From: Syntrophaceae bacterium
Lineage (GTDB): Bacteria > Desulfobacterota > Syntrophia > Syntrophales > UBA2185
Assembly: GCA_017885225.1 (NCBI GenBank)
Contig: JAFNGM010000187.1
Coordinates: 3,036 to 16,127, forward strand
Length of the DNA stretch: 13,092 nucleotides
Direction: 5' to 3'
Translations under genes and position numbers: made by a program
In this document: positions 1 through 5,734 of the stretch, one piece after another
Layout: the number at the start of each line of letters is the position of its first letter
Position numbering within the stretch: the stretch's first letter is position 1
Notes under the pieces: model-generated
The model's input: only the letters and a program-made list of their open reading frames with translations
Databases searched by the model: none
What the model was told of the DNA's origin: nothing

Positions 1-443
1 AATCCTTTTTCCTTGCCCTCTTGAAGGATGTCCCTGAGCAAGCCCACGATGCGGAATATATCCCGCGCCACTACTTCCGGGAGATGCTTGCCGCCCGAGG
101 CCACTTCACGCATCATGATGGGGGCTACTTGCGGATTTACGTCGATGTTCCTGGCAAACGTGCGTATATATATCCTCAATTTTTCTTCCGGATCCTCTAC
201 GTCTTGTATCTTACGGGCAATCGTCTCCGCAGTATTGCCGATCACGTTGCTGATTACTTCGGCATAGAGCGTTTCTTTGTCGCCAATATGGTAGTAGATC
301 GTGGCTTTGTTGACTCCGGCACGGTCGGCAATCTCATCCATCCGCGCCCCGGCAAACCCGGCCTCCGAAAAAACATTTGCCGCCGCTTCAAGTATGCGCA
401 GAAACGTGTTGCTCCTTTTTTCCTCCGATGGTGGAAGGTTCAC
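1..443 (-). CDS. TetR/AcrR-family transcriptional repressor, C-terminus cut by window edge
   Basis: This reading frame is open from GTG at 443 down to base 1, giving 147 residues with the C-terminus missing. The N-terminal half is a TetR helix-turn-helix: ILEAAANVFSEAGFAGARMDEIADR, then AGVNKATIYYHIGDKETLYAEV, at residues about 17-63. The helical ligand-binding domain starts after that; its ligand cannot be read from sequence. GTG is chosen as start because the codon just before it is an in-frame TAA and a GGAG lies 8 bases upstream. A perfect 20-bp palindrome at 472-491 lies in the leader between a TTGACA/TATTTA promoter and the start, so the protein very likely represses itself. TetR repressors usually also control a neighbouring gene, often an efflux system, but no intact divergent gene is present here; the co-regulated genes may lie off the left edge. 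The family call is secure, the physiological role unknown. Confidence 0.93.
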   Translation of the reverse strand, partial: MNLPPSEEKRSNTFLRILEAAANVFSEAGFAGARMDEIADRAGVNKATIYYHIGDKETLYAEVISNVIGNTAETIARKIQDVEDPEEKLRIYIRTFARNIDVNPQVAPIMMREVASGGKHLPEVVARDIFRIVGLLRDILQEGKEKG

Positions 444-471
444 TTACATATCTCCGCGATGCACTCAAATG

Positions 472-491
472 TTAACTAACCAGTTAGTTAA
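472..491. promoter_or_regulatory. TetR-type operator palindrome
   Basis: TTAACTAAC, a CA spacer and GTTAGTTAA form a perfect inverted repeat of two 9-bp arms. It sits 28 bp upstream of the TetR GTG start, just downstream of the proposed -10. This is the usual size, symmetry and place for the self-operator of a TetR-family repressor. Binding by this particular protein is inferred. Confidence 0.8.
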
Positions 492-500
492 ACTACTTGG

Positions 501-530
501 TAAATACCATACACATTTTCACTCTGTCAA
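501..530 (-). promoter_or_regulatory. Sigma-70-type promoter of the TetR gene
   Basis: On the minus strand a perfect TTGACA (530 to 525) is followed 18 bases later by TATTTA (506 to 501). Transcription would start next to the operator palindrome, so bound repressor would block initiation. Confidence 0.55.
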
Positions 531-650
531 GATATTAGTGACGAATATTTGGGAAGACCATAGCCAGGAAAATGAGAATAGTTTTTTCTGCACGTTTCCC
601 AGCTCTTTGCTGATGCACCATACCATGATGGCGAGGTTCTGGAAGGATTG

Positions 651-746
651 ATGGACCAGGGCGGTTATTATGAAAGATCATATTATGTGATAGAGGTCAC
701 GGAATCTGCCACGCATATGTGGTTATCTGAAATCAAACTATTTTAA
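651..746 (+). pseudogene. Small orphan ORF or relic of a gene end (31 aa)
   Basis: An ATG at 651, with GGAAGG four bases upstream, opens a 31-residue frame (MDQGGYYERSYYVIEVTESA, ending EIKLF, then TAA). The same frame stays open upstream to 582 without a start codon and reads FFLHVSQLFADAPYHDGEVLEGL, which has a natural amino-acid mix. This suggests the 3' end of a decayed gene rather than random sequence. No family is recognised. It could also be a genuine small protein or chance. Confidence 0.25.
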
Positions 747-792
747 AAAGGTTTCGGGGGTGCTGGCAAAGCTTTCACGTTTTTCCTCTCAG

Positions 793-836
793 AAACAGGG
801 ACAGTAAAAGGGGCGCTACTGTCCCTGTTTTATTTT
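793..836 (+). terminator. Strong hairpin, terminator or repeat-derived
   Basis: AAACAGGGACAGTA (793-806) and TACTGTCCCTGTTT (817-830) are a perfect 14-bp inverted repeat around a 10-base loop, followed by TATTTT. It could end a plus-strand transcript. The long perfect arms also resemble dispersed palindromes of the REP/MITE type. Confidence 0.5.
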
Positions 837-851
837 GGCCGGATGGCACAC

Positions 852-884
852 AGCAGTGGGAACTCTTGCTCCCACCGCTTTTTT
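852..884 (+). terminator. Rho-independent terminator
   Basis: AGCAGTGGGA and TCCCACCGCT pair with one mismatch around a short loop and run straight into six T. It lies just behind the previous hairpin, so the two together separate the TetR region from the next gene. Confidence 0.6.
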
Positions 885-1005
885 ATGAAAGGTAAACAGC
901 TGAGCCGTCAAAAATGCGGCGCTATAATGAAAAATGTGATACAAAGCAGCTATGTCGAATGAAGCGAGAAGCAACGATTAGGGCTAAATCTTGATCGGAG
1001 GAACT

Positions 1006-1503
1006 ATGGGTAAGGTTCTTGCGTTCAGAGGACGAGGAGAGAATTGTACCAACTGCTGGTATTATAGTCCCCACCGTAATGATTATTCAGGAAATACCGA
1101 CTCTTCAATCGGATATTGCCGGCATCCCGTTCGTACAAAAGATGCCGCTCCGACTTCCCTTTTGATTACACAGCGGGGTTTGAATTGTAATCCTGATAAA
1201 TGGTGTCCCAAATACGTGCATGTGAATTCACCTGCAATGAAGAAATTGCAGTTCGTATCGGGCATAAAATTTGTGTTTTTATGCATGCAACAGCGCCTGA
1301 AAAGGTATGCTGCCGAAATCGAGAACGCTGAAGAATATGTTGAATTGGTAGATCAATTTTACCAGGAAAACAGGAAACTCATGACAATCAATCAGTACAA
1401 AGCCGCAAAAAGAGATCCCCGGTATTTTGTATCTTTAATCGAGGAGATTACTGAATATTATACACACAAGAGCAAAAATCGAGGGCCCTTGTCTGGGGCT
1501 TAA
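1006..1503 (+). CDS. Uncharacterised small protein with five-cysteine CxxC...CRHP...WC motif
   Basis: This 165-residue protein starts at ATG 1006. CGGAGG lies 4 bases upstream, which favours this start over the in-frame TTG at 991. The first 70 residues hold C14-x2-C17-W-Y-Y, then G-Y-C38-R-H-P, then C61 and W66-C67-P-K-Y. This spacing recalls a widespread group of small proteins of the form CxxCxYW ... GxCRxxP ... WCGEF, thought to bind a metal or Fe-S cluster. That likeness is a memory of a pattern, not a search result. The rest (about 75-165) is Lys/Glu/Tyr-rich and predicted helical. There is no signal peptide, so it is probably cytoplasmic. It stands alone between long spacers, with no operon partner. 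Its function is unknown. Confidence 0.75.
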   Translation: MGKVLAFRGRGENCTNCWYYSPHRNDYSGNTDSSIGYCRHPVRTKDAAPTSLLITQRGLNCNPDKWCPKYVHVNSPAMKKLQFVSGIKFVFLCMQQRLKRYAAEIENAEEYVELVDQFYQENRKLMTINQYKAAKRDPRYFVSLIEEITEYYTHKSKNRGPLSGA

Positions 1504-1709
1504 GAGGCACGGATGAGACTGATACACAAAACCTGACGTGATAAAACTGTCTTTCACATATCCGGGATATGCATTCTGTAGCTGGGGGTAGGAAAGCGCG
1601 CCTTCGGATTCATAATCCCCATAGCCTTCCTGATAAAAAACTACATTATCTTCTTAAGGAAGCTCACTTCAACCCTCCCGGAGCAAGAGTGGTGAGAAAT
1701 ATTTTTTAT

Positions 1710-1729
1710 CGGTGAAAATCACCGTTTTT
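1710..1729 (+). terminator. Weak terminator-like hairpin
   Basis: CGGTGA, an AAA loop and TCACCG are followed by five T. The stem is only 6 bp and lies about 205 bp behind the stop of the Cys-rich gene, so it may end that transcript. Confidence 0.35.
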
Positions 1730-1844
1730 CACTTATGTATCGGATATGATACGCGTGGTGAGGAAATCATCATATTTTCAGTCTCTCATGCAACAGTCCG
1801 TAATTAATTATGATTTATCATACAGTGCATGATAAAGACACGTC

Positions 1845-1860
1845 TGGTATAGTAATTGCT
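1845..1860 (+). promoter_or_regulatory. Sigma-54-like (-24/-12) promoter
   Basis: TGGTAT and TTGCT place GG (1846-1847) and GC (1858-1859) exactly 10 bases apart, as sigma-54 requires, and the -12 half TTGCT matches the consensus fully. A start near 1871 would give a roughly 55-base leader before the small ORF at 1925. The inverted repeat at 1814-1836 is close upstream. The -24 half is imperfect and only one such site is seen. Confidence 0.4.
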
Positions 1861-1924
1861 GTATGGTCTCACAACAATATTCATTTTTATAGAACTTAAT
1901 GTGTGAAATAAAGGGGGTGATCAT

Positions 1925-2089
1925 ACGGATAAGGTAGTGATAAAAAGATGGATGGATTCTCTTTTAAAACTTATTGAAGACCGAATATTCCCGAGAAAAG
2001 AAAGACTGTGTCTCGTGCCTCTCACAAAAAAGAGACAGGACAGATTTTACGGTGATGAAGAAGATGATCACTATTTTCGTGATAAATAG
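1925..2089 (+). CDS. Possible small basic/acidic protein, 45-54 aa, with non-standard start
   Basis: The frame runs from about 1925 to TAG at 2087-2089. From ACG 1925 it reads TDKVVIKRWMDSLLKLIEDR, then IFPRKERLCLVPLTKKRQDR and FYGDEEDDHYFRDK. It has a positively charged amphipathic start and an acidic tail. AAGGGGGTGATC at 1911-1922 is one mismatch from the ideal Shine-Dalgarno, but ACG (1925) is the codon at the right distance (7 bases after GGGGG). The next possible starts, GTG 1937 and ATG 1952, are 19 and 34 bases away and have no good site of their own. So either ACG is used, the start has mutated, or a distant start serves. A sigma-54-like promoter lies upstream and a strong terminator 84 bp downstream. 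No family is recognised. Confidence 0.4.
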   Translation, partial: TDKVVIKRWMDSLLKLIEDRIFPRKERLCLVPLTKKRQDRFYGDEEDDHYFRDK

Positions 2090-2172
2090 TGGCGCCACTT
2101 CAATCTTTTGCGCTGATTCTACACGCGCGATTTCTCCCTGCAATCTGGATCCCCTCCACGCTGAGTAAAAAG

Positions 2173-2208
2173 AGATGGGGCAAAGGATTACTCCTTTGCC
2201 CCATCTTT
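2173..2208. terminator. Strong bidirectional terminator
   Basis: GATGGGGCAAAGGA (2174-2187), loop TTAC and TCCTTTGCCCCATC (2192-2205) form a perfect 14-bp stem that extends by one more A-T pair. A-rich bases flank the left and T-rich bases the right, so it can stop transcription both ways: from the small ORF on the plus strand and from the selenoprotein gene, whose stop codon is 15 bp away. Confidence 0.85.
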
Positions 2209-2222
2209 ATTTGAGATACACG

Positions 2223-2717
2223 CTATCGCAATTTATCTTCAATGCGTTTTGGGTTGAACCCTGAAATCACTTCACCGTCAATGACAATGATGGGTACTGC
2301 TTTCCGGCCTGCGATACGGTATATATCTTCTGCTTCCTTTCGGTTCGTGTTGACATCGATTTCCTGATAGCGGATTCCTTTTCGCGAAAGAAACTCTTTC
2401 GCCTGGCGGCAGTATGGTCACGTCGTGTTTGTGTAAATGGTAACATCCTTCTGTCGAACCGCGGGAGGCTGTGTGGCTGCGGTTTTCCTATCTGTTGCTG
2501 TTGCCGTCTCTTCCGGGGCAAACGTGCTTTTCACTTCTCCCTGATGGGCAGATGAATCCGGGGGAGTATCGGATAAGTATACATTTCCGTCCTTGTCTTT
2601 CCACTGGTAAAGCTCCCCCGCCTGAACTTGCGAAATGGCTGCCAGATTCGTTATGGTAATGAATAATAACAGGCAGGCAGAGATTTTCACAATCATTAGA
2701 GGACTTTTAAGATCCAT
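2223..2717 (-). CDS. Exported glutaredoxin-like selenoprotein with N-terminal DUF4124-like module (UGA read as Sec)
   Basis: Reading TGA at 2420-2418 as selenocysteine gives one 164-residue protein ending at TAG 2225-2223. Residues 1-33 are a signal peptide (hydrophobic core 12-28, cut after VQA). Residues 34-53 (GELYQWKDKDGNVYLSDTPP) match the DUF4124 pattern. After a Thr/Ala-rich linker (54-88) comes a glutaredoxin fold: VTIYTNTT, active site U100-P-Y-C103, cis-proline V141-P142 and the C-terminal I-S-G-F-N. Sec sits exactly where the family has its first redox Cys, and a hairpin follows at SECIS distance. The start is ATG 2717, with AAGAGG 7 bases upstream; ATG 2741 has none. The likely role is thiol-disulfide or peroxide chemistry in the periplasm or envelope. 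The gene stands alone with its own promoter and terminator. The alternative is a nonsense-mutated pseudogene, made unlikely by the intact downstream half and the hairpin. Confidence 0.85.
2384..2402 (-). promoter_or_regulatory. Bacterial SECIS-like hairpin
   Basis: Fifteen bases after the UGA, the mRNA has GCGAAAG, a five-base loop AGUUU and CUUUCGC: a perfect 7-bp stem with G as the second loop base followed by U. Bacterial SECIS elements lie within the coding sequence just downstream of UGA and carry a G in the first two loop positions, where SelB binds. Spacing and loop both fit. Confidence 0.75.
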
Positions 2718-2741
2718 GAGTGTACCTCTTATGGAAAGCAA

Positions 2742-3254
2742 TTATTTTACCGACATCACTATACATAATATAAGATCGAGAATCAAAAAGAAATAGCGTA
2801 CAAAACAATCCCAATCTAAGGCGCGCAGGAAAGCAGTATCAGCAGGGTGTACAAAAGGGAGTTTTTCCCCAAGGGAAGGGGAATACTTACTCAGCAGGGG
2901 AGCACTATTTTTTCAAAGCATTTTAGCAAGATATTGTTATTACATAGTAATACTTTTTTTTACGTTCTGGAATGTATTTTGCAAAATTATAGTAAAATTA
3001 AAAGGAAGGAGGTGATGATCAAAAAAATTAAAAGCTTACATCTCCTGTTTTTCAGCGATCAATAAATTAAAGCATGGTCAATAATCTCTTAGTCCTAGGC
3101 TGCCAAAGCTTATCACGGGGTTCAGTATTACGATCGCAAATGAAATACCAATTAAATGATTGAGAGGAGGTGGTACAGACGCAGGTTTTTTCGAAAAAGG
3201 GTGAACAGATTGCATTCAATTTTCATCTATGACTATTAACAAGGAGGAAAATCT
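2742..3254. other. Divergent intergenic region with long leader of the protease gene
   Basis: Besides the minus-strand promoter above, TTCTGG (2965-2970) and TATAGT (2988-2993), 17 bases apart, may start a plus-strand transcript with a leader of about 255 bases. That leader holds two Shine-Dalgarno-like motifs not followed by the known gene: GGAGGTG at 3008-3014 and AGGAGGTGG at 3165-3173. The 12-bp palindrome TTTTTCGAAAAA lies at 3186-3197. An open frame at 2847-3065 lacks a ribosome site and is not believed. No known riboswitch class was recognised. Confidence 0.4.
2758..2786 (-). promoter_or_regulatory. Sigma-70-type promoter of the selenoprotein gene
   Basis: On the minus strand TTGATT (2786 to 2781) and TATAGT (2763 to 2758) are 17 bases apart, giving a start near 2751 and a leader of about 34 bases. 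Confidence 0.55.
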
Positions 3255-4766
3255 ATGAAAACCAATCGTATTCTTAACACACGCAGCAGGATCATCAGTC
3301 TGCTCGCATTCCTGTTTGCGTTCATGTTTATCTTCAGTGGGATAGCTTACAGCGCGGGTGAAAAATTCCATGATATTAGCAAGCTCAGACTACCGACAAA
3401 ACTTCAGGAGTTGGTAAAGAATAAACCAAGAGTGAGCGAACAGACACTCAAATTGTATAGAATGCATCAGGGGAGATATCTCTTCCAAGTATTACCGGGA
3501 GAGGAAGTACAGCTCATCCCACCGGAATTGATGGAATATACACCAACCAAAGCGCAAATAGATCAGTCTTTGCAGGTTGCCCCCAATGTTCTAAAGTATC
3601 AATCATACTACAAATCTATGAAGCGCGTAACACTCGTTCCCATATGCGCCGCTACGATTGACCACAGTGCGAAGCAAACACCTATTAAAGATCAGGGCAG
3701 CCGAGGCACATGTGTTGCACATGCTGCGATGGCAGGGTTGGAGGTTGGATACGGTTCGACTGCGCTGAATTTATCCGAGAACTATGCGTATTACAAATTC
3801 CTCGGCAGCAACCCGGCGATTGTGTGCGCAGATCCGGGGTTGAAGACGATTGATGCAGCAGACCTGATGACTGTAAACAAAATGAGTGAGGAAAGTTGCT
3901 GGCCCTATGTAGGAACACTTTCAGGGTTAGGGTGTGCGACTCCAAGTGGCTGGCCGGTTGGTGCATGTGCAGCCGTTGCCAAATATCAGGTGACGAGCCA
4001 CAAGAAAATCTGGAGGCTTGATACGCTTACGTCAGATGAAGGGGAATATATCAACAATCCGAAATATCTCGAGAGCATTTTATGCGCAGGTCACGAGATT
4101 GTTGCGGGATTCCATGTTGCCGGCTGGCCCTCTGGCGCAAAAGGGATCATTGATGTGACAAGTGGTTCACCTATTCAAGGCGGACACGCAATGCTGATAG
4201 TCGGGTATGTCCGTACCACTGACCCGAAGCATGGTGGCGGGTATTTCATCCTCAAGAACAGTTGGGGCACCAATAAAGGTCAGGCCGGTTATGTCTATCT
4301 CACGTATGACTACATCCGTACGTACGCGAAGTATGGATTTTACATTACGAGTGTCCTCCTCCCTAAAAAACCTGATTTGACAGTGACTATTTTGGGGCCG
4401 GCAACAGCAAAACCGGGGCAGAATCTTGGAAAGTCCATTAAAGTGAAATTGACGAACAAAGGAACTGTAGCGGCAAAAAACGTTGTGATAGACCTTGTGA
4501 TTAGCAGTAACAGCACTGTTCCTGTAAAGTTCGCCGTATACAATCCGAGTTACTCTGATGATGTACTTTTAAAGGGAGGCCGTGAAAATGTAGCTTCTAT
4601 TGCGCCTGGTGCGACAATAGATGTGACGCTAAACGGGACAAACCAGATTCCTGCAAATACGAAACCAGGTAAATATTACCTCGGAGTTGTTGCTGATCCG
4701 GGGAAAACGATTGACGAGCTGAATGAGGGTAATAATACTGCTACAACACCCATAACCATACAGTAG
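3255..4766 (+). CDS. Exported papain-family (C1) cysteine protease with C-terminal CARDB-like domain
   Basis: The 503-residue product has a signal peptide (about 1-34, cut near YSA-GE), a pro-region to about 125, a C1 peptidase domain (about 130-368) and an Ig-like CARDB domain (about 372-503). All catalytic residues are present: oxyanion Q147 in DQGSRGTCVAHA, nucleophile C153, H311 in GGHAMLIVGY and N335 in LKNSWGTNKG. The QGSRGTC..HA form is typical of bacterial, rather than plant or animal, papain-like enzymes. CARDB domains mediate adhesion or substrate contact in secreted proteins (KPDLTVTIL..., then LGVVADPGKTIDELNEGNNT). AAGGAGG lies 7 bases before ATG 3255. A strong terminator follows, so it is probably its own transcript. 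It is likely secreted and made as an inactive precursor. A small possible inhibitor and an inactive homologue lie next to it. The family call is firm; substrates are unknown. Confidence 0.92.
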   Translation: MKTNRILNTRSRIISLLAFLFAFMFIFSGIAYSAGEKFHDISKLRLPTKLQELVKNKPRVSEQTLKLYRMHQGRYLFQVLPGEEVQLIPPELMEYTPTKAQIDQSLQVAPNVLKYQSYYKSMKRVTLVPICAATIDHSAKQTPIKDQGSRGTCVAHAAMAGLEVGYGSTALNLSENYAYYKFLGSNPAIVCADPGLKTIDAADLMTVNKMSEESCWPYVGTLSGLGCATPSGWPVGACAAVAKYQVTSHKKIWRLDTLTSDEGEYINNPKYLESILCAGHEIVAGFHVAGWPSGAKGIIDVTSGSPIQGGHAMLIVGYVRTTDPKHGGGYFILKNSWGTNKGQAGYVYLTYDYIRTYAKYGFYITSVLLPKKPDLTVTILGPATAKPGQNLGKSIKVKLTNKGTVAAKNVVIDLVISSNSTVPVKFAVYNPSYSDDVLLKGGRENVASIAPGATIDVTLNGTNQIPANTKPGKYYLGVVADPGKTIDELNEGNNTATTPITIQ

Positions 4767-4799
4767 TATACGAATGTTCAGATAAAATTCTGTGCGGGA

Positions 4800-4858
4800 G
4801 AAAGCTCCTTAATCTATGACAAAATGTTGATCTATGATTAAGGGGCTTTCTTTCTAAA
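4800..4858 (+). terminator. Terminator behind the protease gene
   Basis: GAAAGCTCCTTAATC (4800-4814) pairs with GATTAAGGGGCTTTC (4836-4850) over 15 positions with one U-G wobble, then T-rich sequence follows. It separates the protease transcript from the next gene. Confidence 0.75.
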
Positions 4859-4891
4859 TTTCAATGGAACAATGTTATTTTTTTCTCACCA

Positions 4892-4920
4892 TTGCGTGTA
4901 CATGCTAAGAATGTTATAAT
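4892..4920 (+). promoter_or_regulatory. Sigma-70-type promoter of the small exported protein gene
   Basis: TTGCGT (4892-4897) and a perfect TATAAT (4915-4920) are exactly 17 bases apart. The start would be near 4927, leaving a leader of about 80 bases before the GTG at 5007. Confidence 0.7.
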
Positions 4921-5006
4921 GGATCTACGAGGAAAAATATTATAGACGTTTATGAAGGTGATGATAACAAAAAGCATTTTTCAACAACACAGAGGAGAAA
5001 TATACC

Positions 5007-5405
5007 GTGAAACATAAATATCTATTACCGCTTGTGAGCGTCATCGCCTTACTATTTCTTGGTTCATCAATGTTATATGCCACCGGAGGAATTGTGGAAA
5101 AAAGAAGTTTCGTTATTGTATCGCATGACCATCGTGAGACCATTCATGTAGCAGTAGGGGATATAGTGCAATTCAACGCGAAGAATCTACCATTGATTCC
5201 GGATAATCTAAGTAAATCGTTTGATGTCAGCTATGACAGAGAATTCATCCGTGTGATTGCCAATATTCCCTTGGATGTGGAAGGACCGATGGGACGAGAA
5301 GTGTATGTGAAACCCCTAAAGCCAGGAAAAACTCAGTTTAAAATCCTCCTGCTTGAGGGTAAAACCACAGTTGAGGAATATGTCTTTACTCTGCAGATAA
5401 AATGA
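5007..5405 (+). CDS. Small exported beta-rich protein, possibly a chagasin-like (I42) cysteine-protease inhibitor
   Basis: The product has 132 residues with GTG as start; AGAGGAG lies 9 bases upstream. A signal peptide covers about 1-25 (cut near YAT or YATGG). The mature part is about 105 residues and almost all beta strand: ETIHVAVGDIVQFNAKN, then SFDVSYDREFIRVI, EGPMGREVYVKPLKPGKTQF and YVFTLQIK. The VAVGD opening, the central glycine turn and the PLKPGKTQFKILL strand recall the chagasin fold of family I42, which blocks papain-type proteases. However, the diagnostic NPTTG loop and the RPW/F loop are not clearly present. Its place between a papain-like protease and a papain-like pseudoprotease supports the idea. 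It has its own promoter and terminator. It could equally be another Ig-like envelope protein. Being an exported protein is near certain; inhibition is inference. Confidence 0.6.
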   Translation: MKHKYLLPLVSVIALLFLGSSMLYATGGIVEKRSFVIVSHDHRETIHVAVGDIVQFNAKNLPLIPDNLSKSFDVSYDREFIRVIANIPLDVEGPMGREVYVKPLKPGKTQFKILLLEGKTTVEEYVFTLQIK

Positions 5406-5414
5406 CCCGCACGT

Positions 5415-5447
5415 GAAAAGCGAGTCTGAAATACAGGCTCGCTTTTC
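5415..5447 (+). terminator. Terminator behind the small exported protein gene
   Basis: GAAAAGCGAGTCTG and CAGGCTCGCTTTTC form a 14-bp stem with one U-G wobble around AAATA. It starts 9 bp after the stop codon, and the T run is part of the stem. Confidence 0.75.
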
Positions 5448-5625
5448 TCCTGATTGTACGCCGTCAAATAAACATATCAAAGTATGTCAAGCGAGGCTCT
5501 GAGTCAAATTAAGGGCAGACATTGATAAGCTTATACCGCTATCGGGAGTTCCTCCGTAAAAGTAAAAGCTCCATATATTTCATGGCATTTCCTGTTCTTT
5601 TTGTATGTCAATATGTCAAAAATTC

Positions 5626-5654
5626 TTGACGTTCGGCATGCACTTCAGTAGTAT
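5626..5654 (+). promoter_or_regulatory. Sigma-70-type promoter of the pseudoprotease gene
   Basis: TTGACG (5626-5631) and TAGTAT (5649-5654) are 17 bases apart, with a start near 5661 and a leader of about 74 bases. Just upstream, TATGTCAA occurs twice in tandem (5604-5619) and again at 5483-5490; these could be regulator half-sites. Confidence 0.6.
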
Positions 5655-5734
5655 TGAACCACTCTAAGAGTGAATCCCCGAATCACGCTGAATCCTGTTA
5701 TACACCATAGCTTAATACAAAGGGAGTATACATC

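Larger units (their letters stand above)
444..1005. other. Gene-poor stretch between the TetR gene and the small Cys-rich gene
   Basis: This 562-bp stretch holds the TetR operator and promoter, one possible gene relic (582-746) and two hairpins. TATAAT at 923-928 could be the -10 of the following gene, but the -35 at the matching distance is poor. No complete protein gene is seen on either strand. Confidence 0.5.
1504..1910. other. Intergenic stretch without protein gene
   Basis: No credible ORF is seen on either strand. The stretch is AT-rich toward its right end. It contains the weak hairpin at 1710-1729, an 8-bp inverted repeat TTTATCAT / ATGATAAA (1814-1821 and 1829-1836) that could be a regulator site, and a sigma-54-like promoter at 1845-1860. 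Confidence 0.5.

Noticed and set aside
21..651. Plus-strand ORFs across the left edge
   Set aside because: They are antisense shadows of the TetR gene or run through its operator; the minus-strand protein is a clear family match.
1974..2168. 64-codon ORF starting at TTG
   Set aside because: It overlaps in another frame the better-supported small ORF with the strong Shine-Dalgarno at 1911, and has no site of its own.
2418..2741. A complete 99-107 residue DUF4124 protein ending at TGA 2418
   Set aside because: The frame continues as the catalytic half of a glutaredoxin after this TGA, with a SECIS-like hairpin, so the TGA is better read as Sec.
2847..3065. 72-codon plus-strand ORF
   Set aside because: No ribosome binding site, AT-rich low-complexity protein (many K, F, L), and a promoter-like site inside it; the ATG at 3015 is only 2 bases from its GGAGG.
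5455..5580. Possible riboswitch in the spacer before the pseudoprotease gene
   Set aside because: Only the 10-bp palindrome ATAAGCTTAT (5525-5534) and short GGAG/CTCC pairs are present, and the region lies upstream of the proposed transcription start.
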